Assembly (NCBI GenBank): GCA_016700175.1 | Contig: CP065003.1 | Coordinates: 2,242,001-2,306,000, forward strand | DNA length: 64,000 nucleotides | Reading direction: 5' to 3' | DNA from: Acidobacteriota bacterium | GTDB lineage: Bacteria > Acidobacteriota > Blastocatellia > Pyrinomonadales > Pyrinomonadaceae | Shown here: piece after piece, positions 25,195 to 32,832 of the stretch | Numbering within the stretch: the first letter of the stretch is position 1 | How the letters are laid out: every line of letters starts with the position of its first letter | Position numbers and translations under genes: made by a program | The notes under the pieces: model-generated | Databases searched by the model: none | Told to the model about the DNA's origin: nothing | Seen by the model: only the letters and a program-made list of their open reading frames with translations

Positions 25195-25435
25195 ACAAGA
25201 TCTTTGATCTTCTTCGGCTCCGCTAGGAGCCCAATGTCTGTGGCAATACGAATCTGACGAAGCCGCGCTCCGTTGGAAGCGCAATCTGCGCAATGAACAT
25301 TCAGCCCCTATGGGGCTGGGATCGCTGGTCAAGCACCTGTGCTACAGACATTTGGCTCCGGCGGAGCCGGCCACTCTAACTGCAAAGAGCGATCAATTGC
25401 GCCGCGCTTTAGCGGGGGGCAACTGGTGGCATTCC
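25195..25435. repeat. Palindrome-rich REP-like region
   Basis: GGCTCCGCTAGGAGCC with CAATGTCTGTGGC (about 25217) and its inverse TACAGACATTTGGCTCCGGC (about 25341) bound about 140 bp that also contains CAGCCCCTATGGGGCTG. A GCGGGGGGCAAC half-unit follows at about 25415. The first unit matches one at 15719-15745. No gene is seen. Confidence 0.6.
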
Positions 25436-25440
25436 GAATC

Positions 25441-26121
25441 TCAGATCTCGTAACTCAGCGGATCCTCAACACCTGCTTGTTCGAATCCTCTAAGTCGCAG
25501 CGCGCAGGAATCGCAAGTTCCGCAGGCAAGTTCCTCGTTCCGATAACACGACCAGGTGAGCTCAAGCGGCGCTTTCAGTTCCATCCCCATCCTCACGATC
25601 TCCGCCTTGGAAAGATGTATGATCGGCGTCTTGATCGAGATCCGCGTCTCAGGCCTCGTGCCTTCCGCAACCATCGCTTCAAACGCCCCGAAGAATTCGG
25701 GCCGGCAATCCGGATACCCGCTCGAATCCTCCGCAACCGCGCCGATATAGATCGAAGATGCTCCGATCACCTCAGCCCAGCTGACCGCGATGCAAAGCAG
25801 GTTCGCGTTGCGGAACGGGACATAGCTGGTGGGGATCTCTTCGTTTTCGAGATCGGCATCGGCGACCTCGATCGATTTGTCCGTCAGCGATGACCCGCCG
25901 ATCTTCGCAAGGTGCGCGATGGAAACTTCCATACGCTTCTCGGCACCGAAGTGGTCGGCGATGTCGTTGAACGCCTTGCGCTCTCTCGCCTCCGTCCGTT
26001 GGCCGTACGATACGTGAAGAAATGCGAGCTCGTTCGCCTCCCGCGTCGCGATAGCGGCGGTCACGCACGAGTCCATCCCGCCGGAGACGAGGCAAACCGC
26101 TGTCTTGCGTTCAAGGTTCAA
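25441..26121 (-). CDS. queC: 7-cyano-7-deazaguanine synthase QueC
   Basis: A 226-residue QueC, converting 7-carboxy-7-deazaguanine to preQ0 with ATP and ammonia. It has the PP-loop VSGGMDSCV, SYGQR, YVPFRN, and the C-terminal zinc-binding cysteines SCYRNEELACGTCDSCALR. The only possible start is a TTG at 26121, because a TGA lies 9 nt upstream and there is no other start codon before the P-loop. This TTG and the next codons (encoding NLE) are part of the GTTCAAGGTTCAAGG repeat. So the repeat has replaced the original start. Confidence 0.95.
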   Translation of the reverse strand: MNLERKTAVCLVSGGMDSCVTAAIATREANELAFLHVSYGQRTEARERKAFNDIADHFGAEKRMEVSIAHLAKIGGSSLTDKSIEVADADLENEEIPTSYVPFRNANLLCIAVSWAEVIGASSIYIGAVAEDSSGYPDCRPEFFGAFEAMVAEGTRPETRISIKTPIIHLSKAEIVRMGMELKAPLELTWSCYRNEELACGTCDSCALRLRGFEQAGVEDPLSYEI

Positions 26122-26346
26122 GGTTCAAAGTTCAAAGAATGTGTCGGAAGCCCGACCCTCAGGAAGGGCTACCAATCTATGTCCAAAGTTCAAAGAATGT
26201 GTCGGAAGCCCGGCCGTCAGGGAGGGCCACCAATTCATGTTCAGGGTTCGACGTTCCAAGATCAAAGAAGAAAGAGCCGGCTCCAGTTCCTTGCGATCAG
26301 GAATTCGATACGCGCTTCTTTGAACCTTGAACCTGGAACATTGAAC
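26109..26346. repeat. Inverted-arm element between queE and queC
   Basis: GTTCAAGGTTCAAGGTTCAA (26109) and TTGAACCTTGAACCTGGAAC (26320) are inverted arms. Inside is a 58-bp direct duplication (TTCAAAGAATGTGTCGGAAG at 26131 and 26189). The arms supply the queC start codon on one side and border the queE stop on the other. Confidence 0.65.
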
Positions 26347-26993
26347 TACCTTCCCTTCGCGTCCGCCCCCCATACAAACTTGTGGATCTGGAGATTGAGC
26401 CGCACATTCATCCCGCTTCCGGCGACCGCTTCCGCGATCTCGGACAAATGCGGCGAACCGTGCACGGGCGAAACAAGGACGGCCTTCGCACGCTTCTCGA
26501 GCAAATGCTTCCCTATCACATCCTTCGCCCATTCCCAGTCTTCGAGATCCGCGACGACGAACTTCACCTCGTCTTTCTCCGGGTTCAACCTTTCGAGGTT
26601 CGGCCAGTGGTTCCTTTCAGCTTCTCCTGAAGCGGGGCATTTCACGTCGAGTATCAGAGCCGCGCGCTTGTCAACGTCCTCCGTCGAGACATATCCGCCC
26701 GTTTCAATCAGGACCTCGTAACCCCGGTCGCAGAGCTCCTTTATAAAAGGAAATACATTCTTCTGCGCCAACGGCTCGCCGCCGGTGACCTCGACCAGCC
26801 CGCAGCCGAATTCATCGAGCTTCGCGAAGATCTCCTCGAACGGGATCTTCTCGCCGCCCGTGAACGTGTACTCCGAATCGCACCAGACGCACCGCATAGG
26901 ACAGCCCGTCAGCCTCACAAAACTGCAGGGCCTGCCGGCGTGCGTCGATTCGCCCTGCACGGACAGGAAGATCTCTGTGACCCGGAGTTCCAT
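26346..26993 (-). CDS. queE: 7-carboxy-7-deazaguanine synthase QueE
   Basis: A 215-residue radical SAM enzyme making 7-carboxy-7-deazaguanine, the substrate of QueC. It has FLSVQGES near the start and the radical SAM cysteines in LTGCPMRCVWCDSEYTF (CxxxCxxC), with ETGG later. It stands upstream of queC on the same strand, separated by the repeat element, so both act in the queuosine/preQ0 pathway; queD is not in the window. Its TAG stop abuts the right repeat arm. Confidence 0.94.
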   Translation of the reverse strand: MELRVTEIFLSVQGESTHAGRPCSFVRLTGCPMRCVWCDSEYTFTGGEKIPFEEIFAKLDEFGCGLVEVTGGEPLAQKNVFPFIKELCDRGYEVLIETGGYVSTEDVDKRAALILDVKCPASGEAERNHWPNLERLNPEKDEVKFVVADLEDWEWAKDVIGKHLLEKRAKAVLVSPVHGSPHLSEIAEAVAGSGMNVRLNLQIHKFVWGADAKGR

Positions 26994-27041
26994 TGCGGAG
27001 ATTCTAGCAGTTGGGCGGGATGCAGGTAAGCCGCGGGCTGA

Positions 27042-27470
27042 TCAAAAGAGGTTCGACCAGATGTACGTGTTCAGGACCTCTCCGATCCCGAACGAAAGAA
27101 GGTTTGCAATTACGATCACCGCGAACGATCGCAGCCAGGCGCCGGGCGTGAATCCATTCGTGCCTCTGAACACCAGCCAGAACAGCACGCATTCTGCGAG
27201 CGGCGCGAACGTCTCGGCGACCAATAGATAGACCGGCCGCGAATAGCCGTACATCAGCGCGGGGAGCACGAGAACGACCACGGGATATGTGCACGCGGTC
27301 AGCCAGAGTCCCGCCGCGAGCCGCTTTTTCCATCCGAGCAGCCTCGGGAGGAACAAGAGAAGGATCGGCGCCTCGATCAGCACCGTCGCCGTGTAGCCGA
27401 GCGGAAGGAACAGCCAAAGCCACTCAAGCCCGCCTCCGAATCCTCCGCCTGCGATGTCGAAGATATACAT
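27042..27470 (-). CDS. Hypothetical four-helix membrane protein
   Basis: A 142-residue membrane protein with about four hydrophobic segments (LWLFLPLGYTATVLIEAPIL, LWLTACTYPVVVLVLPALM, LLVAETFAPLAECVLFWLVF, FAVIVIANLLSFGIGEVL). A conserved-looking E-x-x-x-P and several Glu residues lie within membrane spans. I do not recognise a family. Start at 27470 (MYIFDIAGGGFGGG) with a short leader before the first helix. It is 48 bp upstream of queE on that strand but is probably independent of the pathway. Confidence 0.7.
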   Translation of the reverse strand: MYIFDIAGGGFGGGLEWLWLFLPLGYTATVLIEAPILLLFLPRLLGWKKRLAAGLWLTACTYPVVVLVLPALMYGYSRPVYLLVAETFAPLAECVLFWLVFRGTNGFTPGAWLRSFAVIVIANLLSFGIGEVLNTYIWSNLF

Positions 27471-27520
27471 AGAAAAACGCCGGGAGTTTATCACACCCGG
27501 CAGATCGGAAAGATAATAAA

Positions 27521-27588
27521 GGAAAGGCGCCGCTGGAGACCGGCCCTGAACCCGGGCCGTTGGCCTTTCGGCTCGACGGCGCCTTTCC
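27521..27588. terminator. Long hairpin, bidirectional terminator
   Basis: GGAAAGGCGCCG and CGGCGCCTTTCC form a perfect 12-bp outer stem, with an inner CGGCCC/GGGCCG stem at 27541-27559. It lies between the 3' end of the VIT/vWA gene and the start of the membrane protein gene, both on the minus strand. T-rich ends exist on both strands only within the stem. Confidence 0.6.
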
Positions 27589-27600
27589 GCTGTCAGCGCC

Positions 27601-30258
27601 TCAGCGGCGCTGAGGGGAGATGAAGGTCACCGCATCGAGCTCCGCAAGGGCGGCGATCTTCCCGATGTCGATGATTCCCACGACGGCCTTTGCCGATCCC
27701 ATCTCGACAAGCACGGTGACTCCGGCTGACTTGAGAACCCGGACCGTCGCCGCGTCGAGCGCGTTCAATCGCACAATCAGATCGGCTCGCCCGCCGTTCA
27801 CGAACGACGATTCCGAAGGCGAGGCTGCCGTTCCCTTCTTCAGACGATCGACAAGCGCACGCACATCCGAATGGAACTTGTTCGGCTTGAGCGTGACGTC
27901 CGCGCGATGAAGTCCCGGGACGACAGACGCCTTTCCGTCTTTCGTGAAGCTGTAGATCAGGATTCCCTTGATCTTCACGATCTCGGCATCCGGAAGCTCG
28001 AAGATCGCCTTCATCGCGGCCGCCTCGGCGCTCCTTCCGAACTCGGTCGGGTTGTTCTGAGCCTTCGCACTGACGACCTTGCCGTTCGAGTCGATCTCGA
28101 CCGAGACGTTCACAGTCGTCTCCGTGCGCGTGCCCTTCGGATATACCGGCGCCGGCTGGGCCTTCGCTGCGAGCGAAGCCGCGACCGCCTTCTCTTCTGC
28201 AGTTTCCTTGTCGTCGAACCGAACGTAATCCTTGACCTTCGAAGCGATCTCGGCCTTTCGAAGCGGGACCGGCGACGCCGCTACGGACATCCTGTTGTAG
28301 CGCCCGCCGCCGACCGCGTACCCGGCTGAATAGTCTCGGTCGTCCTCCGGACCGAAGATTCCCTCGCGGCTGACACCTTCCGGCATTTCGACCGGCACCT
28401 CGATCGTCCTCGGCTGTCCTCCGTCCGTCACGACGCGCTCTTCGACCGCGACGAACGACGTGAACTGGGTCATAAGGTTGTACTCAAGGCCTATGTTCGT
28501 GATCGTCGCCTTGATGTCGTCCTTCGGGTTTCCGTTCTGGATACCGTTGTAATCCTGCGACATGAGGTCGGAGATCCTTGTCCGCGCCCAGAGTGTGGCA
28601 AGCACGTCGTGCTCCGGTTCGCGCGTTGGGAAGTTCACGGGGATCTCGCGGACGATCTCGCGGCCGAACGACTTGCCCTTCAGTCTGACGACCGCTTTTC
28701 CGCCGCCTGTATAGCGTCCGTGGACGATCAAGGGCTTGGCGCTGAAGAGGTCGTTGATCCGTTTCGGGTACACGTCATCGACCTTCACGCCCGAGTACTC
28801 GAGCGAGATGTCGGTCAGAAGCGGGCTGCGGACCCGCTCGTGGAACCGCTTTGCTGCCGCCGATCCGTCGTCCTTGAGCGAAACGAATTCCGCCTCGCCG
28901 CGGCCTTCCTCGGCCATTTTTTCAAGTAGGTATCTATTGACGGAGCTTCCTATTCCGAACGAAAAGATCCTCGCGTTCGAGTACTTCTTGATCTCGCCCA
29001 GGATCTCCATGTCGTTGCCGATGTAGCCGTCGGTCATAAAGCATACGACCCGTATGTGCTGCTGCGAGTCCGAAGGCTCGAGCGCCGTGCGGATTGCCTT
29101 CATCATCTCCGTGCCGCCGCCTCCGCTTCGTGAAGCGAGGAACTCCTGAGCCTTCCGCAGATTCTCCTCGGTCGCCTGAACCGGCTTCTCAAACAGTACG
29201 TGGGTATCGCCTGCGAAGGTGATCAGGTTGAATGTGTCGTACGGGTTCAGGCCTTCGAGCGCCATTTTCATCGATTCTTTCGCCTTCTCGATCGGGAATC
29301 CGGACATCGAGCCGGAAGTGTCGAGCACGAAGACGATCTCTTTCGGGGTTACGTCCTGCGTATTGACCTTGTCGGGAGGCTGAAGGATCAGCGTGAAGTA
29401 TCCGCCGTTCGAACCTCGGTGCGTGAGCACGGCGTCTTCGATCTTCTGTCCGGCGACCTCGTAACGAAGCACGAAATCCTTGTTCGGGATCGTTTCTGCC
29501 TCAGCAAGCGTGACGTCGTAGCTGTTGGCGGAGAGCATCTGCGCGTCTACCTCGTGAGATTTCGAACGAACGTTCGTGACCGGCACGCCGGCATCGAGCC
29601 TGACCTTCACGGAAATGTCGTGGCCCGCGCGTTCCTTCGCTACCGGCGGAGTGATCCTCGAGGCGTCCGGCACTTTGTCCGTGTTCGGAGCCCATCCGCG
29701 GCCGTCCGTTCCCGTCGGATTTCCCGGAATGCACCTCGGGCCGACGACCATCGGGAAGATGAATTCGTATGCTCCGTCCTCATATTTCAATGTTTCCACG
29801 TAACTTATTTCGATGGTGATCTTTTCGCCGGGAAGGATGTTGGCGACGGACTGGGTGAAGATGTTGGGGCGTTCCTGGTCGAGCAGGCTTGCGATCTGTC
29901 CGTTCGATTTGGCGGCCTCATAGACCTCGCGGGCCTCTTCGCGTTTCATTATCTTCCCGCGGACGGTGCGCTCGCCGATCTTCATCACCAGGCTGTCCAC
30001 GGCGGCGTTCTGCGGAAGCGGGAAGACGTAGATGGCCTCGATCTTCTCGGTAAAATTGTTTTCGAAATGCTGTTTGACCGTGACCCTCGAAAGGAATCCG
30101 GAGATCTCGGCGTCGACGTCCGTGTGCTTCAAGGGGACCGTTCCCGAAGCCTTGCCGTCCTTTCCGACGACCTCGAGCGTGCCCTGCGTCACGTTCTGTG
30201 CGGCGGCTGTGACCGCGGCGAACGCCGCGAGAATTGAAATTGCTAGTAACCTGCGCAT
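27601..30258 (-). CDS. VIT and vWA domain protein with a C-terminal TonB_C domain
   Basis: An 885-residue exported protein with a signal peptide (LLAISILAAFAAVTAAAQ). A VIT domain covers about 15-165 (LKHTDVDAEISGFLSRVTVKQHFENN, YVFPLPQNAAVDSL). A vWA domain with an intact MIDAS (FVLDTSGSMSG, GGGTEMMKAIRTAL, CFMTDGYIGND) spans about 300-470. A TonB_C-like domain lies at about 700-770 (PVYPKGTRTETTVNVSVEI, AAMKAIFELPDAE), followed by a globular tail. VIT/vWA proteins are secreted or membrane adhesion or chaperone-like proteins related to inter-alpha-trypsin inhibitor heavy chains. Function is inferred only from domains. Confidence 0.85.
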   Translation of the reverse strand: MRRLLAISILAAFAAVTAAAQNVTQGTLEVVGKDGKASGTVPLKHTDVDAEISGFLSRVTVKQHFENNFTEKIEAIYVFPLPQNAAVDSLVMKIGERTVRGKIMKREEAREVYEAAKSNGQIASLLDQERPNIFTQSVANILPGEKITIEISYVETLKYEDGAYEFIFPMVVGPRCIPGNPTGTDGRGWAPNTDKVPDASRITPPVAKERAGHDISVKVRLDAGVPVTNVRSKSHEVDAQMLSANSYDVTLAEAETIPNKDFVLRYEVAGQKIEDAVLTHRGSNGGYFTLILQPPDKVNTQDVTPKEIVFVLDTSGSMSGFPIEKAKESMKMALEGLNPYDTFNLITFAGDTHVLFEKPVQATEENLRKAQEFLASRSGGGGTEMMKAIRTALEPSDSQQHIRVVCFMTDGYIGNDMEILGEIKKYSNARIFSFGIGSSVNRYLLEKMAEEGRGEAEFVSLKDDGSAAAKRFHERVRSPLLTDISLEYSGVKVDDVYPKRINDLFSAKPLIVHGRYTGGGKAVVRLKGKSFGREIVREIPVNFPTREPEHDVLATLWARTRISDLMSQDYNGIQNGNPKDDIKATITNIGLEYNLMTQFTSFVAVEERVVTDGGQPRTIEVPVEMPEGVSREGIFGPEDDRDYSAGYAVGGGRYNRMSVAASPVPLRKAEIASKVKDYVRFDDKETAEEKAVAASLAAKAQPAPVYPKGTRTETTVNVSVEIDSNGKVVSAKAQNNPTEFGRSAEAAAMKAIFELPDAEIVKIKGILIYSFTKDGKASVVPGLHRADVTLKPNKFHSDVRALVDRLKKGTAASPSESSFVNGGRADLIVRLNALDAATVRVLKSAGVTVLVEMGSAKAVVGIIDIGKIAALAELDAVTFISPQRR

Positions 30259-30680
30259 CTTGTACCTCTCTTTGTTTTGTCCGCGGGTCGCCATCGTTCG
30301 GGCGCTTCATTGCCCCGCCTGCGTCTCGCGTGAATTTTTTCCTTATTCCGAAAAGACCTTTCCGGCGGCCGTAAGGCGGCCGGATCGTGGGGGTTTCGGT
30401 TTCAAAGACAGGTGCCGAACGGGGGGTTGTTTTAAATCTTGCGCTGGAGGGGAGAGAACAAGATGAACAGGATAGGAAGGATGAGAAAGCATTAGCCGCA
30501 GAGAAGAACTGCGGACTGAAGAAACGCGTCAGAGTTCAAGCTTCAGCTTGCTCTTATCCGACGAGCTTGAGCTTGTCGGCATTCAACCGCAGAGCACGCA
30601 GAGATCGAAGAGATCGCAGAGAAGAACCATGCGCGCTTCTTCTTATTGATCATTGCCCAATGAGCATTGAGCAATGAAGA

Positions 30681-30827
30681 GTCGCGAAGCGACGACCTGC
30701 CTTTAGCCGTGGGCAAGCCCGAAGGGCGCAGCCCACGGCATTCGTCGCGTCGTCCGCGCATCGCGAAGCGATTGCGTGTTCCCGTACCGCCTGGACGCTT
30801 CCTGGAACTTGCAACCTGGAACATGGA
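30681..30827. repeat. Dispersed module, copy 3
   Basis: Third copy of the module at 15749 and 18653: GTCGCGAAGCGACGACCTGC, a CGTGGGC..GCCCACG hairpin, TTCGTCGCGTCGTCCGCGC, GCGAAGCGATTGCGTGTTCC and CCTGGAACTTGCAACCTGG. As at copy 2, 67-bp repeat units follow. Confidence 0.8.
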
Positions 30828-30913
30828 TCTCGAGCACGCCCCCTTGCTAACGCCCGGGTATCCCAATAGCGGCACGCTCCCTGACGGTCGCGTTTCCGAC
30901 TGCGCTCACGTTC

Positions 30914-31025
30914 GCGCTTCGCGCTCAATGCAGCCCGGAGGGCTGCTCTAAACGGGGCGTTGTCGGGAGCCTCGGGTCTCGCGCTTCGCGCTCAATGCAG
31001 CCCGAAGGGCTGCGCTAAACGGATG
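30914..31025. repeat. Two units of the 67-bp repeat
   Basis: GCAGCCCGGAGGGCTGCTC at 30930 and GCAGCCCGAAGGGCTGCGC at 30997 are 67 bp apart, the same unit and spacing as the eight-copy array near 19000. Confidence 0.85.
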
Positions 31026-31096
31026 TCCGATAAGGATCATCCCGCGCACAAGTGCGCAGGCTAAACGGCTCACTGCTCACGGCTCACCGCTCACCG

Positions 31097-32113
31097 TCAA
31101 CTCATCTTCACAAGGAACGGAAACTCGGCAAGCACGTGGGCGATCGCGAAGGCGAAGTAGATGTCGCGGGTCGTCGAGTAATCGATCGAAAATCCGGCCC
31201 AAAGGACGAAAACAAGGAACGCGCTCAGAGCGACTCCCGCTGCGACGAGCTTCGGATAGCCGTTCTTCTTCGCGAAGAGAGGGATCGAACCGAACCTCCA
31301 GGGGATCGCCCTCCGGTCGACGAGCGGGATCAGCACGATCCACGCCGCGTAATGAAGCGTTTCGAGGAACACGTGCGCGGTGACAAGGAAGTGCGTCGAG
31401 AGGCCCGGAAGGATGCCTCCGCCGGCGTGCTGAGCGATCCTCCAGAAGAGAGCCGAATCAGCCGGAAGGTCCGGCCGCGTTGAAAGCGCTGCCCAGAGCC
31501 CGATCAGGAAAAGAGGGACCGAAGCAAGGACGAGCCGGTACGCGCTCAGCCATTCGGGCCGCGTCCTTCTGATCTGCCGGTCGAGGAACCATAGCGCGAT
31601 CAGAGGATGAACGTAAACGAGCGAGATGCTCCAGTAGGCGGGAGCGAGCCACGCAACGCCTGCGACGAAAAACGCTACCGGCATCGCGGGCGAACCTTCG
31701 TAGCCGGGTTTCTGCTTCGCACGGAGATGGAAAAGGAGCCCGACCCAGAGAATGAAGAGCGTGTTCCATCCCGATACCGCCGTCTGCCACGAAACGAGGC
31801 TCCAGAGCCAGTTCCCGCCGAGGAAGTAGATAGCGAGGTAACCGGCCGTCAGCGCGATCGTCCCGAAGATCGCGACCGAGTAATAAACCGTCGATCTCCC
31901 CCACACGAGCGGCATACGCGCCAGGAAATACCGGAACTCCATAAAGTTATGGACGCCCGCGAACAGGAAGATAGTCAGGATCGAGGCCTGCAAAGGAAAT
32001 CCTCCGATCGCCAGCGCCGCAACAGCACAAAACGCGACCGACACCGCGAAGAGTGCGGCGGACGAGCCGGCGGCTGCGGTTCCGGGCGCCGCGATCTGTT
32101 CTACTTTCTGCAT
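31097..32113 (-). CDS. Polytopic membrane protein rich in buried His
   Basis: A 338-residue protein with about nine or ten membrane segments. Several contain His with acidic or aromatic partners: VHNFMEFRYFLAR, YVHPLIALWFLDRQ, AQHAGGGILPGLSTHFL, HVFLETLHYAAW and IAHVLAEFPFLVKM. This spacing resembles membrane metal or cofactor enzymes (for example Brp/Blh-type carotenoid oxygenases), but I cannot assign a family. It follows the 179-residue exported protein by 20 bp on the same strand, so they probably work together. Confidence 0.6.
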   Translation of the reverse strand: MQKVEQIAAPGTAAAGSSAALFAVSVAFCAVAALAIGGFPLQASILTIFLFAGVHNFMEFRYFLARMPLVWGRSTVYYSVAIFGTIALTAGYLAIYFLGGNWLWSLVSWQTAVSGWNTLFILWVGLLFHLRAKQKPGYEGSPAMPVAFFVAGVAWLAPAYWSISLVYVHPLIALWFLDRQIRRTRPEWLSAYRLVLASVPLFLIGLWAALSTRPDLPADSALFWRIAQHAGGGILPGLSTHFLVTAHVFLETLHYAAWIVLIPLVDRRAIPWRFGSIPLFAKKNGYPKLVAAGVALSAFLVFVLWAGFSIDYSTTRDIYFAFAIAHVLAEFPFLVKMS

Positions 32114-32133
32114 CTCCAGCCTGCCGGGTCAGC

Positions 32134-32673
32134 TCACTTCTTGTTCGGGTTTTCCTTCTTCGCCATCGGGATAACCAGCTTGATCCCCTCAGCAACGTCG
32201 TCGTCGCCGACCTTTATCTTGATCTGGCCGCGGGCGAACTTGTCAGACTTCATCTTGTCGCTGAGCATGTCGCTGTCGATCTTCTGGTATGTCGGCGGGG
32301 CGACGTTCGCCGTCACCAAAACCGTTCCCGCCGCAGCCGCAAACAGAACCGCGGTGAACGCTCCGGCACTCCTGATCTTCTTTCTCGCGAGCCACACGCC
32401 GCCGAAGATGAACGAGGCGGAAAGCAGAAGTCCTCCGAATAGCGTCTGCGTCCTTGAAAGCGACGATGCGAGTCCGACCGCGCCTCCTCCTTCGACGAGT
32501 TCTTCAAGAGTTCTGGGAGCGATCTCAAGCGTCGCCTCCTTCACGTCGGGATCGACATAGATCTGTATCCTCGTATTGACAGGCTCGGTGTTTCTTCTCG
32601 GAGGCGCCTCGTCGGCGAACGCGACGACCGAAATACTCAGGAGCAGGCCCAGGACAAGTGCTGTTCGTTTCAT
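32134..32673 (-). CDS. Exported membrane-associated hypothetical protein
   Basis: A 179-residue protein with a signal peptide (MKRTALVLGLLLSISVVAFA), a short extracytoplasmic part containing a proline/arginine stretch (DEAPPRRNTEPVN), two hydrophobic segments (about 79-95 and 101-122), and a charged C-terminal domain (KIKVGDDDVAEGIKLVIPM). GAGGAG precedes the ATG. No family recognised. It is first in a two-gene operon with the His-rich membrane protein. Confidence 0.65.
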   Translation of the reverse strand: MKRTALVLGLLLSISVVAFADEAPPRRNTEPVNTRIQIYVDPDVKEATLEIAPRTLEELVEGGGAVGLASSLSRTQTLFGGLLLSASFIFGGVWLARKKIRSAGAFTAVLFAAAAGTVLVTANVAPPTYQKIDSDMLSDKMKSDKFARGQIKIKVGDDDVAEGIKLVIPMAKKENPNKK

Positions 32674-32832
32674 TTCTTTTCTCCTCTCGAAGGGTGTATT
32701 TGCCGCGCATTATAGCAGTTGCCGCGGAACGAGTGTTCGGATAAAGTCCGCCCGCTCGTACCCGGCGCTGTTCCCGCTTCCGGCGAATTGAGTTACAATG
32801 GCCTATCCATTCAGCACTGATCAGGAGCATTG

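Larger units (their letters stand above)
30259..31096. repeat. Gene-free repeat region
   Basis: There is no coding region. From left to right: a GATGAACAGGATAGGAAGGATG run (30460-30485); an AGCTTCAGCTTGCTC/GACGAGCTTGAGCTT inverted pair (30540-30580); CGCAGAGATCGAAGAGATCGCAGAG repeats (30595-30625); ATTGCCCAATGAGCATTGAGCAAT (30652-30677); copy 3 of the dispersed module; an inverted CTCCCTGACGGTCGCGTTTCC; and two units of the 67-bp repeat (30914-31025). Confidence 0.75.
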
